NCBI RefSeq assembly: GCF_040538665.1
Contig: NZ_JBEWXT010000001.1
Span: forward strand, 1,762,501 to 1,826,500
Direction: 5' to 3'
DNA from: Aureibaculum sp. 2308TA14-22
GTDB taxonomy: Bacteria; Bacteroidota; Bacteroidia; Flavobacteriales; Flavobacteriaceae
Length of the DNA: 64,000 nt
Shown: piece after piece, positions 29,621 to 38,220 of the stretch
Layout: each line of letters starts with the position of its first letter
Position numbering within the stretch: the stretch's first letter is position 1
Notes under the pieces: generated by a model
What the model was told of the DNA's origin: nothing
What the model saw: only the letters and a program-made list of their open reading frames with translations
Databases searched by the model: none
Position numbers and translations under genes: made by a program

Positions 29621-29654
29621 AGAGAGGCGGGAAATTTAAATTTTCCGCCTCTCT
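29621..29654. terminator. Bidirectional intrinsic terminator
   Basis: A hairpin with arms AGAGAGGCGGGAAA and TTTTCCGCCTCTCT (one G-T pair) lies between the convergent wzc-like and PPK2 genes. A T-rich tract follows on the plus strand and A-rich sequence precedes it, so it can end both transcripts. Confidence 0.85.
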
Positions 29655-29673
29655 TTATATTTTAACTCATCTA

Positions 29674-30462
29674 TCAAATTTTCAAATCCTTATCATAAGG
29701 TATGGTAGATAATATATGCTGAATAGCATTTACTCTGGCTATAGTCTTTCTATTTGCCTTTATGACTTTAAATGGAATGCCACCATTTTCTGTATTTTTA
29801 AACATCATTTTTTTATACTTTGTATATACATCCCAAAGTTCTTGTGCTCTCTCATCTACCGATGTCATCTTCCAATGTTTTAAAGGGTCGCTTTTAATAT
29901 CATCAAAACGTTCTGCCTGCTCTGATTTTGAAATAGACATATATATTTTTACCAAGATAATACCTGATTCTGTAATCATCCTTTCAAAATCATTAACTTG
30001 ATTCATAAATATATTATATTCTTCTTCAGTGCAAAATCCATTTACTGGTTCAACAACTGCCCTATTGTACCAACTTCTATCAAAAAAAACGATTTGGCCT
30101 GCCCTAGGAAACTGATTTACATACCGTTGAAAATACCATTCAGTCTTTTCCTCTTCAGTTGGTTTTGGTAATGCAACTATTTTAATATGCCTAGGGTTGA
30201 TACGTTCTGTAATCCTTCTAATTGCACCACCTTTACCAGCAGCATCTCTCCCTTCAAATACTACAATAATACGTTCCTTGTTTTCAATAGCCCAAGTTTG
30301 TAATTTAACCAGTTCTACCTGTAGTTTCTTTAATTTTTTTTCATAATTAATAAAACGTATTGCTTTAGCCAAATTATAAGGTTCTTTTGCCAACAAAACC
30401 CTTAGCCCCTTTTTAGTACTGAGTTTTTTTACATCTGTTTCTGTTAATTCATATTTTTCCAT
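29674..30462 (-). CDS. ppk2: Polyphosphate kinase 2 (PPK2), second of a tandem pair
   Basis: PPK2 enzymes transfer phosphate between polyphosphate and nucleotides. The Walker A is FEGRDAAGKGG (Gly71-Lys77 region) and the Walker B/lid is FFDRSWYNRAVVEPV with Asp128. At 262 residues it is a single-domain PPK2. It is only 3 bases after a second PPK2 gene and shares all active-site motifs with it. The pair may differ in nucleotide (ADP versus AMP or GDP) preference. Cytoplasmic. Confidence 0.93.
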   Translation of the reverse strand: MEKYELTETDVKKLSTKKGLRVLLAKEPYNLAKAIRFINYEKKLKKLQVELVKLQTWAIENKERIIVVFEGRDAAGKGGAIRRITERINPRHIKIVALPKPTEEEKTEWYFQRYVNQFPRAGQIVFFDRSWYNRAVVEPVNGFCTEEEYNIFMNQVNDFERMITESGIILVKIYMSISKSEQAERFDDIKSDPLKHWKMTSVDERAQELWDVYTKYKKMMFKNTENGGIPFKVIKANRKTIARVNAIQHILSTIPYDKDLKI

Positions 30463-30465
30463 AAA

Positions 30466-31329
30466 TTAATAATCAATTTGTTCTGCAGATCTATAATATC
30501 TCATAATAATATTAGGGTCTGGAAGTAATGTAGTTAAGGCTTTGTCTTTATTAGAATAGTTAAAATGAGAAAGTACGTAACGCATTGTCTCTAAACGTGC
30601 AACTTTTTTATCATTTGCTTTAACAATAATCCAAGGGCAATATGTTGTATGTGTGTTACTAAACATTTGTTCTTTGTAAAAAGTATATTTATCCCATAAC
30701 TCTTGTCCTTTTTGATCTACAGGACTAAATTTCCATCTTTTTAAAGGAGTTTGTAATCTAGCGTCAAATCGTGCTTTTTGTTCTTCTTTAGATATAGAAA
30801 ACCAAAACTTAATTATTTTCACACCGTCTTCATACAACATATGTTCAAATTCAGGTACTTGCAACATAAATTTTCTATACTGCTCGTCAGTACAAAAACC
30901 CATAACAGGTTCAACAACTGCCCTGTTGTACCAACTTCTATCAAAAAAAACGATTTCACCAGGGTTGGAAAGTTCTTTGATATATCTTTGAAAATACCAT
31001 TGCCCTCGCTCAACCTCAGTTGGCTTGGTCAATGCTACCAAATTCATTGAACGCGGATTTAAATGCTCTGTAAACCGTCTAATATTTCCTCCTTTACCAG
31101 CGGCATCCCTACCTTCAAATATAACAACTACACGCTTATTATTCGTTGATATCCATTGTTGTAATTTAACTAACTCAATTTGAAGTTTTCTTAACTCATC
31201 TTCATACTTTAGCCTATTTAAAACTGCATCAATATTTTCGCCTTTTTGTTTGATTAAGGCTAAAAGTTCCTTGTTAGAGGATACACTTTCAAAATCTTCT
31301 TTTGTAAGCAATGCTTGAGTGTTGTTCAT
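30466..31329 (-). CDS. ppk2: Polyphosphate kinase 2 (PPK2), first of a tandem pair
   Basis: The 287-residue protein has the same core as the next gene: FEGRDAAGKGGNIRR, FFDRSWYNRAVVEPVMG and PLKRWKFSPVDQKGQELWDKY. Its N-terminal and C-terminal extensions (ending RYYRSAEQIDY) are longer than in the paralogue. It follows the NTF2-like gene by 2 bases and overlaps none. It is part of a minus-strand operon with ornithine aminotransferase, which suggests a nutrient or stress response, but no direct link is known. Confidence 0.93.
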   Translation of the reverse strand: MNNTQALLTKEDFESVSSNKELLALIKQKGENIDAVLNRLKYEDELRKLQIELVKLQQWISTNNKRVVVIFEGRDAAGKGGNIRRFTEHLNPRSMNLVALTKPTEVERGQWYFQRYIKELSNPGEIVFFDRSWYNRAVVEPVMGFCTDEQYRKFMLQVPEFEHMLYEDGVKIIKFWFSISKEEQKARFDARLQTPLKRWKFSPVDQKGQELWDKYTFYKEQMFSNTHTTYCPWIIVKANDKKVARLETMRYVLSHFNYSNKDKALTTLLPDPNIIMRYYRSAEQIDY

Positions 31330-31331
31330 CT

Positions 31332-31808
31332 TTAATTACAATTTTGTTTTCTTCTGGTATCTACAATGTAAAATATCTTCCATTTTCCATTATCTTTAAA
31401 CAATTGAAACGAATTTACACCACAGTGGCTGAATTTAGAATTCACGTAAAATTCATATGGCGTCCAAGCATTTGCCATACTTCCATCAACTTTAATACTA
31501 AAAGATATTATTTTTTCTTTAATTTTAGTAGTTTCAGGATTTATCGCTGCAATGTTTTTTAAAAAACTATCAAAATCAGCATTCTTCAATCCATAAGTTC
31601 CATTTTTAGATTTACCAATAGTCTGCATGATAACATGTTCAACAGTAGATTCTTTTATTTTAAGCGTATCGCTGGAATGCATACCATCAAAAAAAGCATT
31701 GATGACTTCTTTTATGTCGTCAACATCATTGGATTGGGCTGCAATAGAATGGAATGAAAATAACAATCCAATCAGAACGAAAAATATTCTTTTTAAGTTC
31801 AAGTTCAT
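31332..31808 (-). CDS. Exported NTF2-like (DUF4440/nuclear transport factor 2 fold) protein
   Basis: A signal peptide (ends near IAAQ) is followed by an NTF2-like cone fold: DIKEVINAFFDGMHSSDTLKIKE, then ANAWTPYEFYVN and HCGVNSFQLFKDNGKWKIFYIVDTR. Such domains act as binding or ketosteroid-isomerase-like modules; no reaction can be assigned. It is 158 residues and is 2 bases after the ornithine aminotransferase gene. A secreted protein in the middle of a cytoplasmic metabolic operon is unexpected but the spacing is tight. Confidence 0.8.
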   Translation of the reverse strand: MNLNLKRIFFVLIGLLFSFHSIAAQSNDVDDIKEVINAFFDGMHSSDTLKIKESTVEHVIMQTIGKSKNGTYGLKNADFDSFLKNIAAINPETTKIKEKIISFSIKVDGSMANAWTPYEFYVNSKFSHCGVNSFQLFKDNGKWKIFYIVDTRRKQNCN

Positions 31809-31810
31809 AA

Positions 31811-33052
31811 TTATTTTTTAAAGTTAATTATTGTTTCACTTATAATAGAAATACAATCATTCAATTGATCTTCTGTCATAACTAATGGCGGAGCAAATCT
31901 GATTATATTTCCATGCGTAGGTTTTGCCAACAATCCATTTTCTTTTAAAGCTACACAAATATTCCAAGCGGTAGAGCTATCTTCACTATCATTGATTACA
32001 ATGGCATTTAACAAGCCTTTACCTCTAACCAACCTTACCAAATCAGTCCTATCCATTAAATTCTGCATACCTTTTCTGAAAATTTCACCCAATCTAAAAG
32101 CATTTTCAGCAAGATTTTCTTCTTTTACAACTTCTAAAGCTGCTATGGCAACTGCACATGCTAATGGGTTACCCCCAAACGTAGAACCGTGATTACCTGG
32201 TCTTATAACTTCCATAATATGATTATCTGCCAACACTGCTGATACCGGAAAAACTCCACCAGAAATGGCTTTACCCAAAATCAACAGATCAGGTTTAATA
32301 TTGTCATGATTTACAGCCAACAGTTTACCCGTTCGGGCAATTCCTGTTTGCACCTCATCAGCTACAAATAATACATTCCTTTCCTTACAAAGGGCATACG
32401 CTTCTTTTATATAATTTTCATCTGGCACATAAACACCTGCCTCCCCTTGAATAGGTTCTACTAAAAAAGCAGCGACATTGTCATCTCTTAAAACTTCTGA
32501 CAATGCATCAAGATCATTATATCTAATTGAAACAATACCCGGTGTAAATGGTCCAAAATTTTCAGTAGCAACTGGATCATTAGAAGCAGAGATAATCGTT
32601 ACCGTTCTTCCATGAAAATTGTTCTGACAAACTATTATTTTGGCCTTATTCGAAGGAATTCCTTTTTTCTCATAACCCCATTTTCTTGCAATCTTTATGG
32701 CAGTTTCTACAGCTTCAGCACCTGTATTCATTGGTAATACTTTGTCAAAACCAAAGTATTCTGTAACGTACTTTTCGTACTTGCCTAGTTTATCATTATA
32801 AAAGGCTCTAGAAGTTAATGTCAAAGCTTCCGCTTGCTCCTTTAAAGCATTTATAATTTTTGGGTGACAATGCCCTTGATTAACTGCCGAATATGCAGAC
32901 AAGAAATCATAATATTTTTTACCTTCTACGTCCCAAACATAAACACCTTCGCCCCTATTAAGTACAACTGGTAAAGGATGATAATTTTGAGCCCCATGCT
33001 TATGCTCTAATTCAATTGCTTGTTGTGATGATATTTGTTCTTCTAAAACCAT
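31811..33052 (-). CDS. rocD: Ornithine aminotransferase (class III PLP enzyme)
   Basis: A 413-residue class III aminotransferase with [38 protein letters not shown], and PLP lysine in [10 protein letters not shown], and the ornithine-specific YSAVNQGH context. It converts ornithine and 2-oxoglutarate to glutamate semialdehyde and glutamate. It heads the run with the NTF2-like and two PPK2 genes (gaps of 2-3 bases), 65 bases after lgt. Confidence 0.92.
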   Translation of the reverse strand: MVLEEQISSQQAIELEHKHGAQNYHPLPVVLNRGEGVYVWDVEGKKYYDFLSAYSAVNQGHCHPKIINALKEQAEALTLTSRAFYNDKLGKYEKYVTEYFGFDKVLPMNTGAEAVETAIKIARKWGYEKKGIPSNKAKIIVCQNNFHGRTVTIISASNDPVATENFGPFTPGIVSIRYNDLDALSEVLRDDNVAAFLVEPIQGEAGVYVPDENYIKEAYALCKERNVLFVADEVQTGIARTGKLLAVNHDNIKPDLLILGKAISGGVFPVSAVLADNHIMEVIRPGNHGSTFGGNPLACAVAIAALEVVKEENLAENAFRLGEIFRKGMQNLMDRTDLVRLVRGKGLLNAIVINDSEDSSTAWNICVALKENGLLAKPTHGNIIRFAPPLVMTEDQLNDCISIISETIINFKK

Positions 33053-33117
33053 CTTTTATAAATTTAATATTAAAAAAATGTAATTCCTTCTTGAAGGAGA
33101 GAAATCATCCATTAAAA

Positions 33118-34032
33118 TTATGCTGTTTTAGTTGGTCTAAACATAAAAAATAAACCGACCAATACCAAAGGAATACTCAACAATTGACCTGTATTAAGGT
33201 TTACATTGAATAAGGTTTCTATTCCTCCTTGCCATTCTTTGTAAAATTCAATTACAAATCTGAGCGACCAAAGCATCACCATAAAAACACCAAAAATATA
33301 GCCTAATTTTTCTTTTTTATCTGTTTTCCAATAGATATACCAAAGTATTAAGAAAGTAATTAGATAACCTATTGCTTCATATATCTGCGTAGGGTATCTA
33401 TTAGGTACTTCTGCTAATGTTTCTTGAAAACGAGAACTATTTGCAATTAGGTCATAAGCTTTATTTACTTCTTTTGCCCCAGTAATAGCCATAGCTTTAT
33501 ATTCGCTAATGTCATTTCTAATGAATTTAAACCCAAAATCTGTTCCCGTAACTTTTCCTACTATTTCTGAATTGAATAAATTTCCTAATCTTATAAACAT
33601 AGCACCTAAAGCGGTAGGAATTACCAACCTATCCAGCGTCCATAACAATGGTTTTTTTACTACTTTCTTACTGTAAAAAAACATAGCTATAATTATACCT
33701 ATCGCAGCACCATGACTTGCTAAGCCTTGAAAGCCAGTATATTCAAATGGGTTTAGCCTGAAGGGCAAAAACACTTCCATTAAGGTGTAATCTTCTTCAT
33801 AAAAAAGATAATGACCTATCCTCGCTCCTAAAAGCATGGCAATTACTGTGTAGATGAAAATAGAATCTAGTTTTTCTAAAGAAATATTATCTTTTATATA
33901 AATACGTTTCATCAATTGTAAACCAACTACAAACGCCAAAACATACATTAAACTATAATATTTAATAGGAAAAGAGCCTACTTTAAAAATATCAGGATTA
34001 AAATTCCAATCTACCGCGAGTGAAAAAATCAT
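33118..34032 (-). CDS. lgt: Prolipoprotein diacylglyceryl transferase
   Basis: Lgt adds diacylglycerol to lipobox cysteines at the cytoplasmic membrane. I choose the ATG at 34032 (304 residues) because the 37-residue upstream extension is not family-like. Landmarks: GARIGHYLFYE (Arg71), SHGAA with His107, and the signature RLGNLFNSEIVG. Seven hydrophobic helices can be seen. The normal HGG reads HGA here. The many lipoproteins in this window depend on this enzyme. A TATATTTA sequence resembling the -7 box lies just upstream. Confidence 0.93.
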   Translation of the reverse strand: MIFSLAVDWNFNPDIFKVGSFPIKYYSLMYVLAFVVGLQLMKRIYIKDNISLEKLDSIFIYTVIAMLLGARIGHYLFYEEDYTLMEVFLPFRLNPFEYTGFQGLASHGAAIGIIIAMFFYSKKVVKKPLLWTLDRLVIPTALGAMFIRLGNLFNSEIVGKVTGTDFGFKFIRNDISEYKAMAITGAKEVNKAYDLIANSSRFQETLAEVPNRYPTQIYEAIGYLITFLILWYIYWKTDKKEKLGYIFGVFMVMLWSLRFVIEFYKEWQGGIETLFNVNLNTGQLLSIPLVLVGLFFMFRPTKTA

Positions 34033-34275
34033 AAATTTAATTTTGACCGTAAATATAAGTATTGTAAGACAATTAAATGTTGAAAAAATTGAATGATTGA
34101 AAAATTCACAGTACTCAGCACGAAATTTGGTCCAAAATGTCAAATTTTAGGCGAAAATTTAAAATTCGTTTAGGGATTTTACATTAAAATGTTAATTATT
34201 TGTTAAAATAATACACTTAATGCAACATAACTAAAGTTAAAACGTCTTACTGATTCAAATTAAAAGCAAAAAATT
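34033..34275. other. Gene-poor region upstream of lgt
   Basis: I see no ORF with support here. It carries the likely lgt promoter (minus strand) and a TTTG at 34199-34202 that might be part of a plus-strand promoter for the small unit starting at 34276. Confidence 0.3.
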
Positions 34276-34347
34276 ATGAAAACTTTAAAATTAACATTAG
34301 AAAATACAAACGGTACTATTTGGAACAGGAAAAGACGTTACAGATAG
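34276..34347 (+). CDS. Short candidate ORF ahead of a strong terminator
   Basis: A 23-codon frame starts MKTLKLTLENTNG, similar in style to leader-type peptides of Bacteroidota natural products, and stops at 34345-34347. A +1 shift after the glycine codon opens a frame that runs to a stop at 34361-34363, only 8 bases before the terminator; this could mean a small frameshifted gene. No family match can be claimed. The feature may be a degraded gene or an untranslated RNA. Confidence 0.3.
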   Translation: MKTLKLTLENTNGTIWNRKRRYR

Positions 34348-34371
34348 TAGTACAAATTTGTAAAAAGCAAA

Positions 34372-34406
34372 AGGGATAAGTTCAATGTGAACTTATCCCT
34401 TTTTTT
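34372..34406 (+). terminator. Strong intrinsic terminator, plus strand
   Basis: A perfect 13-base-pair stem (AGGGATAAGTTCA / TGAACTTATCCCT) with an ATG loop is followed by seven T residues on the plus strand. It ends a transcript that crosses 34276-34363, and may also stop the convergent DUF2807 gene. Confidence 0.88.
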
Positions 34407-34422
34407 ATGTTGCAAATTCGTT

Positions 34423-35133
34423 TTAGTAAGATCTTATACTACCCGACCCGCTCACTTTACTATTTGTTTTGGGGCTACCCTTATAAGTTACATCACCAGA
34501 TCCTGAAACTTTGGCATCAAGTTGTTTTTTTGCGTGAACAGAAACATCTCCTGAACCTGCAATACGAACTGTAGCGTTGTCAGTAACCAAATTATTAGCA
34601 TCCACATCACCGGATCCAGATATAGCACAGTCAAAATTTGTGGCGGTACCGCTCAAATCAATATCGCTAGAACCCGATAAGGCTGTTTTTAGCGAGTTTA
34701 CCTTTAGTTTAAGTTCAATATCCCCCGCACCGGAAACGGCAATCTTAAAATCCGAAGCTTCGATAACTTCATTGGAAGTTATATCTCCCGAGCCAGATAG
34801 GGCAATTTCTTCAATATCTTTAAACGGAACGGTAATTACAGTTTTCTTTGTTGTTCTAACGTTTATTCCCTTTTTCCATTTGATTTTTAAATGTTCTCCT
34901 TTAACTTCGGTAATAATATATTCCATTAGGTTATCCTCGGCCTCTATGCTAAGTTTGCCCTCTGTCCCAGCTACTAATTTAACATCAAAAGAGCCAGATA
35001 CTCCTATTTTATCATAATCTGATACTGTTCTAGTAGTGGTAGTAACATTACCGTTACCCTTTACTTTTTTCCATTGAGCATTTGACGGAATGCTAAATAA
35101 TACAATTGCGAATAAGATGATTAATTTCTTCAT
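34423..35133 (-). CDS. Exported head-GIN (DUF2807) domain protein
   Basis: A signal peptide (IPSNAQ) precedes a DUF2807 beta-structured domain with repeated S-G-S-G-D modules at about residues 45-230, typical of putative auto-transporter adhesin heads. It is 236 residues and is last in an ECF sigma operon. It is probably exposed at the surface or in the periplasm. Its function is unknown. Confidence 0.85.
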   Translation of the reverse strand: MKKLIILFAIVLFSIPSNAQWKKVKGNGNVTTTTRTVSDYDKIGVSGSFDVKLVAGTEGKLSIEAEDNLMEYIITEVKGEHLKIKWKKGINVRTTKKTVITVPFKDIEEIALSGSGDITSNEVIEASDFKIAVSGAGDIELKLKVNSLKTALSGSSDIDLSGTATNFDCAISGSGDVDANNLVTDNATVRIAGSGDVSVHAKKQLDAKVSGSGDVTYKGSPKTNSKVSGSGSIRSY

Positions 35134-35157
35134 TTTGTTTAGTTTTAAAATTTAGTT

Positions 35158-36240
35158 TTAGTAAAAAGTTACACTTCCGTAACCCGAATCTATTTTAATT
35201 ATTGAGTTGGTGTTCGATTTTCCATAAGACCCTTGATAGGATTTAGAAGTCGATTTTACAACTTGACTGGTAAAATTTGTCATAGCATCATCACGTTTAA
35301 ATCCTCCATATCTTAAGTTAATGTCAAAATTAAAACCTTTGTTTTTCGGCACTCCAATTTTTATTCCCGTATAGCTTCCATCAATGTCAACTAAACTAAA
35401 CCCATCTAAAAGGTTTTCAATTCTAACGGAACCGTAGCCAGCATCTATCTTTGCAACGTTAGCAATAGTTCCCATTTTTAGTGATAGATAATCTCCATCG
35501 CCTTCTATACTCCCACCTTTTTCTATTTTTAGACTACCATAATCACAATTGTAATTCAATGTTTTTACATTTTCAAAAACTGTAGTCGTATAATCTGCAT
35601 TTAAGTCAATATTTCCTGCTTCTTCTACAGTAAGTTTTGAATAGTCAGCATTTATAGAACCACCATTCATCAAACCAATAGTAGAGTTATTGGTGTAATC
35701 TATATTTATTTTGTTATTATTACTATGTAGGTCTCCAATAATAATTGAACCATAATCACAATTGATAGAACAGTCTCCCTTTGTTTCGTTCAGTGTAATG
35801 TTACCGTAGTCATTTCTTAAATCTGTATGATTGGTTACGGGCACTTTTACCTTGTAATTGATTTTATAATTTACTTTGCTGTTTTTGCCCCAACCCCAAG
35901 ACCATGAAGATGATTTCTTTTCGATAACCGTTTTGGCTGAAACTTCACTTCTAGTGGCTTCAAATTCAACATCTATCATACTAAGACGCTTTGTAACCTT
36001 ATCTACGTCATTACCACTAACAGTAATTTTTACTTCAATTTCAATGGTGTTACCATCCCAAGAGATAACATCTATGTTACCATACTTGTTATCAATTTTT
36101 AGTAAGGCATCTGCATTTACAGTATACTCTTTTTTAAGAGTTTTTGATTTTTCGTGTTTATGCCCATCAGTTGCATACGCTTGGATAGCAAACGGAATGC
36201 AAATTAAAAATAATAGTGTTTTACGTAATTGTGTCTTCAT
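35158..36240 (-). CDS. Exported beta-structured DUF4097-like protein
   Basis: A 360-residue protein with a signal peptide (IQAYATDG) and a repetitive region (about residues 140-345) in which DYGSI/DYG and GGSIEGDG strands recur, consistent with a right-handed beta-helix such as in DUF4097. Its start overlaps the upstream gene by 20 bases. It is followed by the DUF2807 gene after 24 bases. Function unknown; envelope-linked. Confidence 0.75.
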   Translation of the reverse strand: MKTQLRKTLLFLICIPFAIQAYATDGHKHEKSKTLKKEYTVNADALLKIDNKYGNIDVISWDGNTIEIEVKITVSGNDVDKVTKRLSMIDVEFEATRSEVSAKTVIEKKSSSWSWGWGKNSKVNYKINYKVKVPVTNHTDLRNDYGNITLNETKGDCSINCDYGSIIIGDLHSNNNKINIDYTNNSTIGLMNGGSINADYSKLTVEEAGNIDLNADYTTTVFENVKTLNYNCDYGSLKIEKGGSIEGDGDYLSLKMGTIANVAKIDAGYGSVRIENLLDGFSLVDIDGSYTGIKIGVPKNKGFNFDINLRYGGFKRDDAMTNFTSQVVKSTSKSYQGSYGKSNTNSIIKIDSGYGSVTFY

Positions 36241-36778
36241 TTTTGATTGTTTTTAATTGTTCTATTTCATCTAATTGTTTCAATAAAAATTGTAATACAT
36301 CTATACGTTGCTGAAAATTAGCAATCATTGCATAAATTACACGGTTATCTTTATTGTTGGTTTTAAGGTCAACTGTTAACTGTTGATAATCTTTTTCCAA
36401 TAATTTAATTTGCTCCAGAGCATCATCAATAACTTGTGTGTTATCTTCATTGCGTTTTAAATCAATCTGTTTTAATTCTTGTTGAATTGTAGAAACAAAA
36501 AAGCTTTGCGTTTCTTCCATTTCAGGAGAAACTGCTGACAATTCTAAACCAGTTGATTCTGTTTTAAAATTTCCAAATCCAATACTAAAAACTAGTGCAA
36601 GTGATGCCGCTACAGCTATCCATTTCCAATTATTAGGATTCCATTTTGGCTTTTCATAAGTTTGTTTTCCAAGTCTTTCTTCAAACCTGCTAAAGTGTCC
36701 CATTTCAGGCTCTTCAGTATCAAACTGACCTTTAAGTTCTAAAAATTTTTGTTCTAATTTATCTTTCTTATCGTGCAT
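36221..36778 (-). CDS. Single-pass membrane protein, probable anti-sigma-like regulator
   Basis: The 185-residue protein has an N-terminal cytoplasmic part (residues 1-48), one membrane helix (WKWIAVAASLALVFSIGF) and a periplasmic coiled-coil-rich part (about residues 80-175). It overlaps the upstream sigma factor gene by 11 bases. This layout is that of an anti-sigma factor, but no known zinc motif or Pfam domain is visible, so the role is inferred from context. Confidence 0.65.
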   Translation of the reverse strand: MHDKKDKLEQKFLELKGQFDTEEPEMGHFSRFEERLGKQTYEKPKWNPNNWKWIAVAASLALVFSIGFGNFKTESTGLELSAVSPEMEETQSFFVSTIQQELKQIDLKRNEDNTQVIDDALEQIKLLEKDYQQLTVDLKTNNKDNRVIYAMIANFQQRIDVLQFLLKQLDEIEQLKTIKNEDTIT

Positions 36779-37319
36779 AATCCGTCTTTAATAATTTTCT
36801 TAATTTATTTTTTGCTCTTGAAATTGTTGTTCTGGAATTCTGATTTGTAATATGCATAATTTCAGAAACTTCTTCATAATCATATCCTTCTATTAGGTTT
36901 AAAGTTAGAGCCACTCTATAATTATCTTTTAGTTGATTTATTCCTTTTATAATCACCTTAGGGTTTAAACCTTCATAATTGGCATCATCATTAGTATCTT
37001 CAGCTTGTTCTTTTACCGCTTCTAGAGGCACTTCCTGTACTCTATTATTTTTTCTTAATTGTGTTATACTTTTATTAATTACTATTCTTTTTAACCAGGC
37101 TCCAAAAGCAACTTCACCTTTAAAAGTGCTCAATTTTTCAAATGCAATCAGAAACGACTCTTGCATTACATCTTCAGCTTCAAAGCTATCTTTTAAGACC
37201 CTTACGGCTGCATTATACATTGCTTTGTAATACAACTTATAGATCTCGAATTGAGCACTTTGCTTTCCATTTTTGCACTCACGCAAAAGTTGGGTTATAT
37301 GTTGATTATTATGTTGCAA
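36768..37319 (-). CDS. ECF RNA polymerase sigma factor (operon with DUF2807 proteins)
   Basis: A 183-residue ECF sigma factor with a region 2 (YKAMYNAAVRVLKDSFEAEDVMQESFLIAFEKLSTF) and region 4 (NYRVALTLNLIEGYDYEEVSEIMHITNQNSRTTISRAKNKL). It directs polymerase to its own regulon and likely regulates this operon, with TGTAAC upstream at 37360-37365 on the minus strand, a known type of ECF -35 element. It overlaps the next gene by 11 bases. Confidence 0.92.
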   Translation of the reverse strand: MQHNNQHITQLLRECKNGKQSAQFEIYKLYYKAMYNAAVRVLKDSFEAEDVMQESFLIAFEKLSTFKGEVAFGAWLKRIVINKSITQLRKNNRVQEVPLEAVKEQAEDTNDDANYEGLNPKVIIKGINQLKDNYRVALTLNLIEGYDYEEVSEIMHITNQNSRTTISRAKNKLRKLLKTDYAR

Positions 37320-37359
37320 TGTATCGTTTCTGATTAAAAGACAAAGTACGTTTTAATTT

Positions 37360-37365
37360 GTTACA
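37360..37365 (-). promoter_or_regulatory. Possible ECF -35 element
   Basis: TGTAAC on the minus strand lies about 41 bases upstream of the sigma gene and is followed, after about 16 bases, by TGTC. It resembles the TGTAAC of the divergent pair at 60 kb. Weak alone. Confidence 0.3.
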
Positions 37366-37436
37366 GTTTTGTTAAAAAAAGTTATTAAGATGATTGTTAA
37401 TTGAGGTTTTTAGGGTTATTAATGTGGCGATTTAGG

Positions 37437-37444
37437 TATATTTG
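37437..37444 (+). promoter_or_regulatory. Promoter -7 box of the Imm26-like gene
   Basis: TATATTTG matches TAnnTTTG and ends 19 bases before the start codon. Confidence 0.5.
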
Positions 37445-37463
37445 TTTGATATAAAATCTAAAA

Positions 37464-37952
37464 ATGACATATCCATTTATACCTAAATCGAATAAAAAAA
37501 TAAGCCCCGGTGATTATTGGGTTACAGAATTATCTAATAAATCATACGCAGTTGGAGTTGTTATCGATACACCACCAATAGATTTAAAATTAACTCGGGA
37601 AATTGTTATTGGACTATTAAACTGGAATGGTACTGAGCATCCCAAATTACAGGAATTATCTAACTTAAAGATTCTAAAGCAAGGACATGCACATATCAAA
37701 ACCATTAACGAATATTCCAGTGGAATTTTAGGAAACCTTGACTTTATAAAAGCGAATATTGAACCAAAAATTTTAATTGGCTCTTATGGAGCAAACAATT
37801 CACAATGGAGCTTAATGAAAGGTTACAGAATTGTTGGAGAATATAAAAGATCTGATAGAGAAAAGTATAGTATAGTATCATATTGGGGCTACGATTATTT
37901 TAACGAGATAGCTGAAAATTTATTCGTATTAAAAAATAATGATTGGTTATAA
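37464..37952 (+). CDS. Imm26-like immunity protein, orphan
   Basis: The 162-residue protein begins with a stretch like immunity protein 26 (PKSNKKISPGDYWVTELSNK, then YAVGVVI). Imm26 proteins neutralise polymorphic toxins. No toxin gene or Rhs/T6SS/T9SS toxin context lies next to it. Its own promoter box and a weak terminator (38001-38023) make it a monocistronic unit. Assignment is moderate because the similarity is based only on a general pattern. Confidence 0.5.
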   Translation: MTYPFIPKSNKKISPGDYWVTELSNKSYAVGVVIDTPPIDLKLTREIVIGLLNWNGTEHPKLQELSNLKILKQGHAHIKTINEYSSGILGNLDFIKANIEPKILIGSYGANNSQWSLMKGYRIVGEYKRSDREKYSIVSYWGYDYFNEIAENLFVLKNNDWL

Positions 37953-38000
37953 TAAGACCCGTATGCTATTAATATTTGCTTATTTATTAGTTTTTTTGGC

Positions 38001-38023
38001 AATTGTTTTTAGAACAATTTTTC
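38001..38023 (+). terminator. Weak terminator-like hairpin
   Basis: AATTGTT/AACAATT with a 5-base loop followed by three T residues, about 48 bases after the Imm26-like gene. Confidence 0.35.
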
Positions 38024-38220
38024 TCCGCTGTGCAAAGTCCTCTAACTACGCACAATCTTAAACATCAAATCTTCCCCATTGGCACAACTATTGAAATATA
38101 TAGGTTGGAAATACATTTTTAAATAATTAAGACTCTGATTTTTAGTTAATTAATTTCACTTTAAGAATGTATTATTTTATTGAAACTAACGTTTAATGTC
38201 ATATTGACCTATATATACTT

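Noticed and set aside
33118-34143. Longer lgt reading with 37 extra N-terminal residues
   Set aside because: Extension is not family-like; the ATG at 34032 fits Lgt length and topology.
38024-38180. Slightly GC-richer patch between the Imm26-like gene and lon
   Set aside because: No ORF, no known element recognised; too weak to call a gene remnant.
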